From the NCBI GenBank assembly GCA_937905825.1, contig CALCXM010000012.1, forward strand, positions 55,646 through 119,645: DNA of 64,000 nt. The letters are read 5' to 3'. Below the pieces are notes generated by a model. That model ran no database searches, was not told the origin of the DNA, and saw nothing but the letters and a program-made list of their open reading frames with translations. Position 1 is the first letter of the stretch, and every line of letters begins with the position of its first letter. Shown in pieces: positions 52,397-60,211 of this stretch. Source of the DNA: an uncultured bacterium (GTDB lineage Bacteria > Planctomycetota > UBA1135 > GCA-002686595). The position numbers and the translations under genes were made by a program.

Positions 52397-53869
52397 ATGA
52401 ATTCGTTGCTCCACTCTCGAGGTTCTCGCGGCCGAAGTCCGCTCTCCCTGCTGCTCCTGATCTGCAGCATCGCAAGTGCGTGCGGATCCCAGGAGGCCGA
52501 TCCCGTGGTGCAGTACGATGGCACGCCGCCGAACCTCGTGCTGATCACCCTGGACACGACCCGGGCGGATCACCTGGGGCCCTACGGCTACTTCCGCGAC
52601 ACCACGCCCGAGCTCGACAAGTTCGCGGCGGAGTCCCTGATGTTCGAGCGCTGCATCGCTCCCATGGCGACGACCTTGCCGACGCACCTCTCGATGCTGA
52701 CTGGGACCTACCCGATTGAGCACGGGGTGATGGCGAACTCGATTCCGGGGGGCCTTCAATACGTGGTGAGCGAAGCCCTTAGCAGCTTGGCCACGACGCT
52801 CAGTGGGGCTGGCTATCACACGGGCGGCTTCGTCAGCGGATCCCCGCTCAACAAGGGCAGCGGCGCCGCAAGGGGATACGACTCCTTCGGGCAGCCGACC
52901 TCCAAGGACCGCCGCTCGGAGGAAACGGTGGGGGAGGCCTTGGAGTGGATGGAGAAGATCCACGATCAACCCTTCCACCTATGGGTTCACATGTTCGACG
53001 CCCACTGGCCGTTCCAGCCGCCCGCGGAGTACCAAGGGTTGTTTGAGACCGACGAAGGTCTGGAGCAATTCATCACGGAGCGTGGAATCCACGGAGACGC
53101 CGTTCGTCCTCTCTTGGAAGTGCGTGAGAACTCCCGAGCGGTGACCAATGCCTACGACGGCGCTCTGCGTTATCAAGACGCACAATTCGGCCGGCTGTTG
53201 GACGCCTTGCGCAGTCGCAATGATTGGGATCGCACGGTTGTGGTGGTCATCGGCGATCACGGGGAAGGACTCGGTCAACATGGGGAAGCGGCCCACAGGC
53301 ACATCTGGGACGAGCAATTGCGCGTGCCCCTTTTCGTTCGCATTCCTAAGTGGCGCACGGGTGTGAGCGACGTGACGCTCTCCACCGTCGACGTCTTGCC
53401 GACAGTCTTGGCTCAATTGGACCTGCCCTTCGCCGCGGATCTGCGCAAGCAAGCGAGTGGACGGAATGTCCTGCACCCAAACTTCCAGCCCGCTCCCGTC
53501 TTCAGCCAAGAGACCGGACGCTCGCGGGAGATGACGAGCTACCGCTTCACGTTGACGGACAAACGTTGGAAGTACGTCCGCATTGAAGAGCGCGACGGCG
53601 GCTATGCGGAACACCTGTTCGACTTGCGTGCGGATCCCTACGAGCTTCAAGACCAAGCCCTGCGTCGCCCCAAGATCACGGAGCAATTCCGTGCGGGCTT
53701 GATCCGCGTGCGGCGCCTACAAAAGGCCCGGGCCCGCCAACTGCACAAGAACGGGGAAGCGGAAACCCGCGCGATCGACGCCCAAACCCAAAGGGATCTG
53801 CGGGCCCTCGGGTACGTGGACGAAGGGGACAAAGAGGACGGGCACGAAGACGAGTCCAGGGACGAATAG
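52397..53869 (+). CDS. Alkaline-phosphatase/sulfatase-fold lipoprotein
   Basis: A 490-residue protein with a lipoprotein signal (CSIASAC, Cys29). Motifs: LITLDTTRADHLGPYG, nucleophile loop TTLPTHLSMLTG with Thr93, and VIGDHGEGLGQHGEAAH. The set looks catalytically competent but lacks the sulfatase Cys. The C-terminal 60 residues are acidic and basic repeats (DEGDKEDGHEDES) of low complexity. It is divergent from the operon at 47713-52363 and probably belongs to the same pathway. A possible terminator follows at 53906-53921. Confidence 0.87.
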   Translation: MNSLLHSRGSRGRSPLSLLLLICSIASACGSQEADPVVQYDGTPPNLVLITLDTTRADHLGPYGYFRDTTPELDKFAAESLMFERCIAPMATTLPTHLSMLTGTYPIEHGVMANSIPGGLQYVVSEALSSLATTLSGAGYHTGGFVSGSPLNKGSGAARGYDSFGQPTSKDRRSEETVGEALEWMEKIHDQPFHLWVHMFDAHWPFQPPAEYQGLFETDEGLEQFITERGIHGDAVRPLLEVRENSRAVTNAYDGALRYQDAQFGRLLDALRSRNDWDRTVVVVIGDHGEGLGQHGEAAHRHIWDEQLRVPLFVRIPKWRTGVSDVTLSTVDVLPTVLAQLDLPFAADLRKQASGRNVLHPNFQPAPVFSQETGRSREMTSYRFTLTDKRWKYVRIEERDGGYAEHLFDLRADPYELQDQALRRPKITEQFRAGLIRVRRLQKARARQLHKNGEAETRAIDAQTQRDLRALGYVDEGDKEDGHEDESRDE

Positions 53870-53905
53870 GCTTCCCAGGTACCGCGCGGGGCGATTCTCC
53901 GAAAA

Positions 53906-53926
53906 GCCCGTAGTTTCGGGCAATTT
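53906..53926 (+). terminator. Small hairpin with short T-run after the lipoprotein gene
   Basis: GCCCG (53906-53910) pairs with CGGGC (53917-53921), followed by AATTT; an overlapping alternative stem CCGAAA/TTTCGG exists. It lies 37 bases past the stop at 53869. Confidence 0.4.
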
Positions 53927-53980
53927 GGCTTATACGCAGGCCCGCTACACCGACAACGGCTGCACTTCTATTCCCCCGCT

Positions 53981-54352
53981 ATGAGAGAGAGTGCTTTGCA
54001 AAATACCGTTCCAACCAGGCGTCCCGCCACCATCCTGATTCCGAAGTCCCCGCAGCGTTCAGAAGCGGAATCCTCGGACGGCATCGTCGAGACGATCTTC
54101 CGCGGGGTGACCGAGGACATCTTTCGAGCCTTTCAGCGCAGTCACCCGGGCATGTTCCCCCGCGAGTTCGACAGCTTCGCAAAGAATGTGCGCCAAGGAC
54201 TCGGTTGTGGAGTGGGGGATGCGAAGGACGAGCTGACCCACGCGGGGCACTTCGCAGCGCAGGTGGAGTCCGCCTTTCACCGGAATTCGGGCGCTCTCTT
54301 TGAACGACTGGAGGGCTGGTTCGACGAGACGCGTGCCCGGCTTTTCGATTGA
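53981..54352 (+). CDS. Small soluble protein of unknown function
   Basis: A 123-residue, mostly helical, charged protein without signal peptide or membrane segment (GIVETIFRGVTEDIFRAFQRSHPG…, FHRNSGALFERLEGWFDETR). No family was recognised. The ATG at 53981 lacks a clear ribosome site. Its amino-acid composition is balanced, unlike the antisense shadows in this GC-rich DNA, which favours a real gene. It sits alone between a lipoprotein gene and the convergent STT3-like gene. Confidence 0.5.
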   Translation: MRESALQNTVPTRRPATILIPKSPQRSEAESSDGIVETIFRGVTEDIFRAFQRSHPGMFPREFDSFAKNVRQGLGCGVGDAKDELTHAGHFAAQVESAFHRNSGALFERLEGWFDETRARLFD

Positions 54353-54453
54353 ACCGCAAGCAAGATTGAGCTGAGACCACAGCGTGCTCGTTGCGCCAGC
54401 GCGCTCGAGTCGCAGAGAGTGAGCCTCGCTCTGCCGCAGCGCATCAAACCCAG

Positions 54454-56370
54454 CTACTCCGTACGCCGAAACACGCGGTAGTACCCGGGCGCAAACTTGT
54501 TCTGCGTGCGATAGACGAGCTCGAAGCCAGGGATGTTGGGACTGGGCTGCGGGCCGCAGAACCAGCCGAAGGGCGAGTCCTTTGGAGGCATCCAGTTAGG
54601 GGCCGGTGGGGGGAAGCCCATCAAGTAGAAGTTCGTCTTCCAGAAGTGAAAGTTGGTGACTAGGTAGCGGCAGTCGTTGTCCGCGAGCAGTTGGTTGAAC
54701 TCCCCCAAACTGCCCGTGGCGAAGGCCGCGGTGAACTGCTCGATGCGTCGCCGGCTCGAGCTGGTTTCGTACTTGGGTTGAACCAGCATCGGGTTGCCCG
54801 CGTGGGCCAGGATGGCGGTGCTCGTGATGAAGTCGGAGGCAATCGGTTCATCGCCCGGGACGTTGCCCTCGATCCAGCGCAGGACCTCCGCCAGCTCCTT
54901 GTTGCGATCTGCCGGCAGGTACCAGGGGATTTGATAGGACGTGAGCCAGGTCCCAAAGCCCTGCAATTGCCAGGCGAGCCCGCCGATGATGAGCACCGCG
55001 CGCAGGGGGACGAGCTTGATGCGTTGCAACCCAAGGGCCAGGATCACGGGGGCAACCAGGGTCGGAAGAATGACCGTGCGCTGTACGAGGACCGCAGCCA
55101 ACACGCCGCCAATGGCGAAGGCGTAGAGCACCAAGTGGGTGCGCTCTCCCTCGGTCTTGAGCCAACCCCAGGCGCCCGCGAGCAAAGCAAACGGCAGGGC
55201 CAAGAGGCCGATTCCGAGGGCGGAGGCGAAGTACTCCCAAGTGGGCGTGTCGAAGGGGCCTTGCCACAGCAGGCGCACGTCAAAGCCGAGCACGCGTGGA
55301 TCCTGCGGCAACTGCCCCATGTACTTGGCTTTGGCGGCCATCAGCTCGAAGACGTGGCTGTAGTCGCTAGTCGTCCCGAGCAGCAAGCTCGACAGGATAC
55401 CGGCGCTAGGCAAGAGCACAAGCGCGCTGACCAAGGCGATCCAACGGGGTGCGCGCGGTCCGAGCCAACCCCGGCGTTCCACCAAGGCGGAAAGCCCCAG
55501 GCTGGCGATGATCAACATGGGAATCGAAAAGAGGAACCCCTTGCTGCGCAGCACCGGGATCCCCATGCAGCCGATGGCCAGCACCAAAGGGAACAGCCAA
55601 GCTCCGCGCAGCTTCATCGGGTTCTCGCCACTACGCAGATGCCAAGCGAGGATCACCCCCGCCTCGATGGTGAGCATGAATCCCATGGCATGCCAGGTCG
55701 CCGCCGCCAACACCATGGCGATCGCCGCTAGGCAGATAGACCCCATGGAACGCACCCGCCAAGCCCGTGCCAGGGCGTACAGGTGCATGGCCAGCCAAGG
55801 CATGGAGAAGTCCTCTCGAATCAAGAGGAAGCCGATGGTGCGGTAATTGCCCAAGAGAATCAGCGCGACCACGGTGGCGAAGATCGACCAACTCACCTTC
55901 CCCGTGAGTTCGCGCGCCAAGAGGTAGATCCAAATCAGCGAGGTGGACGCGAAAACCGACATGACCCACAGCGCGACGATGTGCAGGGGCGTGTCGCCTC
56001 CGAACCACAGCTTGGCCCAGGCAACGACGAACTCCTGGCCAACGCTAAACATCTCGGGAATGTTGCTGGCCGCGGGATACTCGATGTGGGTGTCCGCGCT
56101 GAAGTCTTCAGGGATGCCGCCGCGCGCCTCGACGATGCGGTTCGTGATGTAGTACAAGAGGCCCGGATCGCTGCGCAGCAGTGGGCGCGCGTCCGTAGCG
56201 TTGAAGTTCGGGTCGCCCAAAGCCGTTTGGATGCGCAGTCCAGCGCTCGTCGCGACGGCAGCGACCAGGAACAAAAACACCAGCAGGCGCTGGCGCATTC
56301 CAACAGAGCTGGCGCGGCTCTGCTCATCGGGAAGGGGCTGATCTTGATTCACGGGGGCAGGATACTTCAT
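54454..56370 (-). CDS. STT3-related GT-C membrane protein
   Basis: A 638-residue protein with about 11-12 helices (27-510) and a soluble C-terminal domain. The first loop reads LLRSDPGLLYYITNRIVEARGGIPEDF…HIEYPAAS, with an Asp and the 'YP' pattern seen in STT3 proteins; a REDFSMPW loop may be the second acidic motif. After the helices, DEPIASDFITSTAILAHAGNPMLVQPKYE takes the place of the WWDYG region but lacks that signature. It may be a divergent oligosaccharyltransferase or another lipid-linked sugar transferase. The ATG at 56370 is chosen; a later ATG at 56298 (MRQRLLVF) also fits the first helix. It is divergent from the alkaline-phosphatase-fold gene at 56484. Confidence 0.75.
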   Translation of the reverse strand: MKYPAPVNQDQPLPDEQSRASSVGMRQRLLVFLFLVAAVATSAGLRIQTALGDPNFNATDARPLLRSDPGLLYYITNRIVEARGGIPEDFSADTHIEYPAASNIPEMFSVGQEFVVAWAKLWFGGDTPLHIVALWVMSVFASTSLIWIYLLARELTGKVSWSIFATVVALILLGNYRTIGFLLIREDFSMPWLAMHLYALARAWRVRSMGSICLAAIAMVLAAATWHAMGFMLTIEAGVILAWHLRSGENPMKLRGAWLFPLVLAIGCMGIPVLRSKGFLFSIPMLIIASLGLSALVERRGWLGPRAPRWIALVSALVLLPSAGILSSLLLGTTSDYSHVFELMAAKAKYMGQLPQDPRVLGFDVRLLWQGPFDTPTWEYFASALGIGLLALPFALLAGAWGWLKTEGERTHLVLYAFAIGGVLAAVLVQRTVILPTLVAPVILALGLQRIKLVPLRAVLIIGGLAWQLQGFGTWLTSYQIPWYLPADRNKELAEVLRWIEGNVPGDEPIASDFITSTAILAHAGNPMLVQPKYETSSSRRRIEQFTAAFATGSLGEFNQLLADNDCRYLVTNFHFWKTNFYLMGFPPPAPNWMPPKDSPFGWFCGPQPSPNIPGFELVYRTQNKFAPGYYRVFRRTE

Positions 56371-56483
56371 CCCCCGGGCTTGGGCTACAGGCCCCGGACT
56401 TGGGCCACGGGATCGACGAGCTCTGCAGGGGCGCCGGGCACTTTTGCCGGGGGCTGTGGTTGGACCAGGGATATACTTCATCC

Positions 56484-57896
56484 ATGCTTCCGAGAATCAC
56501 GCGCCTGCCGATTGCCCTAACCGTTCTGTTGAGCGCCTTGGGCTGCACATCGGGGGAAGCGCCCCCCTTGAACCCGAATGTCCCCAAGAACCTGCTCTTC
56601 GTGGTGTTCGACACGACCCGCGTGGATCATCTCAACGCCTTTGGCTACGGGGCACGCCCGACATCTCCACGTCTGGACGAGTTGGCGCAGGGCGGGCTGT
56701 TGCTAGAGCGCGCCTATTCGCACTCGAGCCTCACGCCCGTCTCCGCCGGGTCGTTCCTGACTGGGGTGCTGCCTCATCGCCACGGAATTCGCAGCTTGTT
56801 CACGATTGGTGAGGAGACGTTGCAAGAGGACGTCCCTTCGCTCTTCGGAATGCTTGGGGAGGCCGGGCGGGCGACCGCTGGCTTTGTCAGCGCAAAGCCT
56901 ATGGGCAGTCACTACGGGTTGAATCGCGGGTTCCAGGTCTACGAGGATGACATGACTGGAACCAAGGACGCTTTCGCGATTGAACGCTTCGCGGATGCAC
57001 CCCAGCGCCCGGGGGACGTGACCACCGGGCTCGCTTTGGATTGGTTGGATAGCAACGGACAAAGCCCCTTCGCCATGATGGTGCATCTCTTTGACGCCCA
57101 CGACCTGTCCTTCTTGCCTCCGCGTAAGTTCGTCGACAGGCACTTGAGCTTTGCCCTTCCGGAAACCGTTCAGCGGCGGGGCGACGGGTTCCAACCGAAA
57201 AGCATCGAGCAGTTGGTCGAGCTCTACGACATGGAGATTCGTTTCACGGATCGCCAGCTTGCTCGCCTGCTCAAGAAACTCGATGAGCTCGGCGTGCGTG
57301 AGGAAACCCTCGTGGTGCTGCTCGCCGATCACGGAGAGGCTTTCGGTGAACACAACAACTTCACCCACGGCTGGTTGTACGAAGAGCAGCTGCGCGTGCC
57401 GCTCGTGCTGAACGGCCCAGGGATTCCCGTTGGCCAGAGGCTTTCCAGCCGCGTGCGCTTGGTGGACTTGCTGCCCACCCTTGCCCAAGTCTTCGATCTG
57501 CCGCTGCCCGAGGGGCTCGACGGAGAATCCTTTCTCGGCTTGGTGGGGGACCCCTTGGCCGCCGACCGCGATTTGTACGCGGAGGTCCACCACGCCCCGC
57601 GGGATCCCCGGGGTCGGGAATCGCAAATGTTCAGCTTGATCTCCAAAGACTGGAAGTACATCCATCACCCGGAAAGTGGTCTGCACGAGCTCTATTCCCT
57701 AAAAACAGACCCACAAGAGCTGGACAACCGGTTCGGAAATGAAGGGCAAATCGCCCTAGAGCTGCTCGGCCAGCTCCTAAAATCTGGGGCGCTCGGTGGT
57801 GGGATGGTGAACCTCGACGGACTCTCCGAACAACAAGTGCGTGAGCTTCAGGCCCTAGGTTACCTTGGGGATGTCGATGAGGACCCACCCAAGTAA
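56484..57896 (+). CDS. Alkaline-phosphatase/sulfatase-fold lipoprotein
   Basis: A 470-residue protein with a lipoprotein signal (LLSALGC, Cys21). Motifs: FVVFDTTRVDHLNAFGYG, nucleophile loop LTPVSAGSFLTG with Thr84 (here followed by Ser-Ala, not Ser-His, unlike its paralogues), and LADHGEAFGEHNNFTHG. Likely a Thr-type phosphoesterase or transferase outside the inner membrane. The ATG at 56484 opens the signal. It diverges from the STT3-related gene with a 113-base gap, repeating the pairing seen at 11498-15240. The next gene starts just after its stop. Confidence 0.86.
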   Translation: MLPRITRLPIALTVLLSALGCTSGEAPPLNPNVPKNLLFVVFDTTRVDHLNAFGYGARPTSPRLDELAQGGLLLERAYSHSSLTPVSAGSFLTGVLPHRHGIRSLFTIGEETLQEDVPSLFGMLGEAGRATAGFVSAKPMGSHYGLNRGFQVYEDDMTGTKDAFAIERFADAPQRPGDVTTGLALDWLDSNGQSPFAMMVHLFDAHDLSFLPPRKFVDRHLSFALPETVQRRGDGFQPKSIEQLVELYDMEIRFTDRQLARLLKKLDELGVREETLVVLLADHGEAFGEHNNFTHGWLYEEQLRVPLVLNGPGIPVGQRLSSRVRLVDLLPTLAQVFDLPLPEGLDGESFLGLVGDPLAADRDLYAEVHHAPRDPRGRESQMFSLISKDWKYIHHPESGLHELYSLKTDPQELDNRFGNEGQIALELLGQLLKSGALGGGMVNLDGLSEQQVRELQALGYLGDVDEDPPK

Positions 57897-57927
57897 GCCT
57901 GAGCATCCCAACAAACACGGAGAGCCG

Positions 57928-60093
57928 GTGAAGGTTCTCGTCACAGGGGCCACGGGGTACATCGGTGGCCGTTTAGTACCGCGTCTTTTGGAGTTGGGTT
58001 ACGAAGTCCGGGTGCTCGTTCGCGATCCGGACCGCATCCAAGGGCGCAAGTGGCAAAGCCAGGTGGAGGTCTACACGGGAGATCTGACCGACGCCGCCAG
58101 CCTCGCAGGAGTTTTCGAGGGTGTGCAGGTGGCTTACTATCTCGTGCACTCTATGAACTCCGGTCGCGACTTCGCCCGGCGCGACCGCGAAGCAGCGGCG
58201 AATTTTTGCGAGGCGGCGACAGGGCTGGACCACACGATCTACATCGGCGGGCTCGTGCCGAAGGGCAAACGTCTCGGCCAGCCACGGGGCTCCGAGCACC
58301 TGCGCAGTCGTGCGGAAATCGGCCGGATCCTGGCGCGGCAGCTGGAGACGACAGAGTTACGTGCGGGCCCGATTATCGGCTCCGGTTCCGCGTCGTTCGA
58401 AATGGTGCGTTACGTCACCGAGCGCTTGCCGATCATGTTGGCGCCCAGTTGGGTGACGAACCTGGTGCAGCCGATCGCCATTCGCGATGTGATGCAGTAC
58501 TTGATTCTCGCCTTGGAGCGCGGGCCCTCGGGCGTCGTTGAGATCGGGGCCGAGCGCCTGAGCTATCGCCAAATGATGCTCGACTACGCCAGTGTGCGGA
58601 ACCTGAGTCGCGTTGTCGTTCCGCTGCCGTCGCGCTTGCCCGCTTGGTTTAGCGCCGGGTGGATCGGCTTGATGACACCCATCCCGGAAACGATTGCGCG
58701 TCCCTTGATTCGTGGCATGTCGGAGTCCTTGCGGGCCCGAGGGTCGCGCGCACGCAGGTTGTTTCCCGAGGTCTTGCCGGTGAACTACAAGCACGCGGTC
58801 AAGCTCGCCTTGTTGCGCGTCAGCGAAGAGGACGTGGAAACGCGCTGGAGTGACGCCCGCGGCGTTCGCGCAGCCTACGCCCACAAAGACGAAGAGGGCC
58901 TCCTGCGGGAGGAACGCAACTGCGAGGTTCAAGCGACTCCAGAGGCCGTGTTCCGCGTGTTCACGGGATTGGGGGGCGCGCGCGGTTGGCTCACATGGCA
59001 ATGGGCTTGGACGATTCGAGGCATCATCGACCGGCTGCTCGGCGGCCCCGGCCTGCGCCGCGGTCGGAGGCACCGGGATAAGCTGTTGCGCGGGGAAGCG
59101 GTGGACTTCTGGCGGGTGGAAGCCCTCGAGGCCCCGCAGCTTTTGCGCTTGCGGGCTGAAGCACGCATGCCCGGCGGAGCTTGGCTGGAGTGGAGAGTGG
59201 AGCCTTCCGGGGAAGGTTCGCGCCTGGTGCAAACGGCGGCCTTCGCTCCCCACGGCTTGCGTGGCCTCCTGTACTGGTATGGCCTCTATCCCCTGCACCG
59301 TCTGATTTTCAATGACCTGTTGCGAGCGATCGCCAAGCGCGCCGAGAACCCGGTCAACGAAAAACGCTTGGTGCCCATTCGCGTGCGGCTACCAAAGCCC
59401 ACCAGCTTGCCGATTCCAAGTCATGGCGCCTCCGGGGATTTTCGGCACTACCTTCTTCGCACACCACCGCTCGAGACCCGCATTGACTTTTCCTCGGAGG
59501 CGGAGCGCGAGGAGTACAGTCAACGAGTCATGCAGCGCTTGGGGCGCGACGTGTCGAACTACTCCGTGTTGAATCTGCACAAGATCGGCGTGGACGCACC
59601 TGCGCGCTATGTGTTTGAAGAGCTACTGAAGTGGGATAGCGAATCCGCCTTTTGGCCAAACGGCCTAGCTACAGTAGAAGACGCGGGGAGCGGGCTGGCG
59701 CGGCTGCGGATTCGCCCCTTCGGCAAGACTCGCTGGGGTCGATCCCTGCGGCGCAAGCCTCTCTTCGAGTTGCGACTCTTGGAGCAGCAGGATGTGCCTA
59801 GTTCAGCGGACCCGGACAATGGTCGGTACCTGCTCTTCCAATGCGAAGGTGGCTATCCCGTTGGAATCTTTGCTTTTTACGTCCGATCCGCGATCCAAGA
59901 GAGAGGTGAGCTAGATAGCACACAAGTCTTTGTCGGCGCGGGCTTCGATTTCTACGGCAAAGAGCGCTGGCCCCTTTTTCACCCCGTTAATCGCATTTGG
60001 GAAACAGTGCACGACCGAGTGACCCGCAACATACTGAACAGGTTCAAGCAGGTTTGTGAGTGGCGCTTCGATCGAACCCAGGCCGGGCACTGA
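57928..60093 (+). CDS. NAD(P)-binding Rossmann protein fused to SRPBCC-type domains
   Basis: About 721 residues. The N-terminal 300 residues are an atypical SDR/YbjT-like Rossmann domain (VLVTGATGYIGGRLVPRLLELG; YLVHSM). Residues about 325-480 resemble a DUF2867/SRPBCC hydrophobic-ligand fold (FRVFTGLGGARGWLTWQWAWTIRG), a fusion known in other bacteria. The remaining 230 residues (HYLLRTPPLETRIDFSSEAE…) form another beta-rich domain of unclear family, with a predicted DUF1990-like look. The function is unknown; a redox or lipid-related role is inferred. The start was set at GTG 57928 because GGAG lies five bases before it; ATG at 57871 or 57877 would overlap the upstream gene. Confidence 0.8.
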   Translation: MKVLVTGATGYIGGRLVPRLLELGYEVRVLVRDPDRIQGRKWQSQVEVYTGDLTDAASLAGVFEGVQVAYYLVHSMNSGRDFARRDREAAANFCEAATGLDHTIYIGGLVPKGKRLGQPRGSEHLRSRAEIGRILARQLETTELRAGPIIGSGSASFEMVRYVTERLPIMLAPSWVTNLVQPIAIRDVMQYLILALERGPSGVVEIGAERLSYRQMMLDYASVRNLSRVVVPLPSRLPAWFSAGWIGLMTPIPETIARPLIRGMSESLRARGSRARRLFPEVLPVNYKHAVKLALLRVSEEDVETRWSDARGVRAAYAHKDEEGLLREERNCEVQATPEAVFRVFTGLGGARGWLTWQWAWTIRGIIDRLLGGPGLRRGRRHRDKLLRGEAVDFWRVEALEAPQLLRLRAEARMPGGAWLEWRVEPSGEGSRLVQTAAFAPHGLRGLLYWYGLYPLHRLIFNDLLRAIAKRAENPVNEKRLVPIRVRLPKPTSLPIPSHGASGDFRHYLLRTPPLETRIDFSSEAEREEYSQRVMQRLGRDVSNYSVLNLHKIGVDAPARYVFEELLKWDSESAFWPNGLATVEDAGSGLARLRIRPFGKTRWGRSLRRKPLFELRLLEQQDVPSSADPDNGRYLLFQCEGGYPVGIFAFYVRSAIQERGELDSTQVFVGAGFDFYGKERWPLFHPVNRIWETVHDRVTRNILNRFKQVCEWRFDRTQAGH

Positions 60094-60165
60094 GCGAGAG
60101 GCCCAAAAGGGAGGTCGTTAGGACTTCGTTGAAAGTGGAAGGAGTCGCAAAAAGGGAACTTTGGG

Positions 60166-60174
60166 TAGGATAAT
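60166..60174 (+). promoter_or_regulatory. Possible -10 element (TAGGATAAT)
   Basis: TAGGATAAT lies 37 bases before the ATG at 60212, a suitable place for the -10 box of the exported-protein gene. No clear -35 partner was found. A TAGGAT also lies before two lipoprotein genes (6133-6138, 11462-11467). Confidence 0.28.
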
Positions 60175-60211
60175 GCAGCGTTTCTGAAGCCCAAGAACAC
60201 CTGACCCCCTA

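Noticed and set aside
50876..52978. 700-residue version of the alkaline-phosphatase-fold gene with a 205-residue N-terminal extension
   Set aside because: The extension is antisense to the lipoprotein gene at 52397 and lacks an export signal; the ATG at 52363 opens a lipoprotein signal.
56371..56409. Imperfect tandem repeat (cccgggcttgggctac / ccccggacttgggccac)
   Set aside because: Only two short imperfect copies in a GC-rich gap; likely chance or a minor duplication without clear function.
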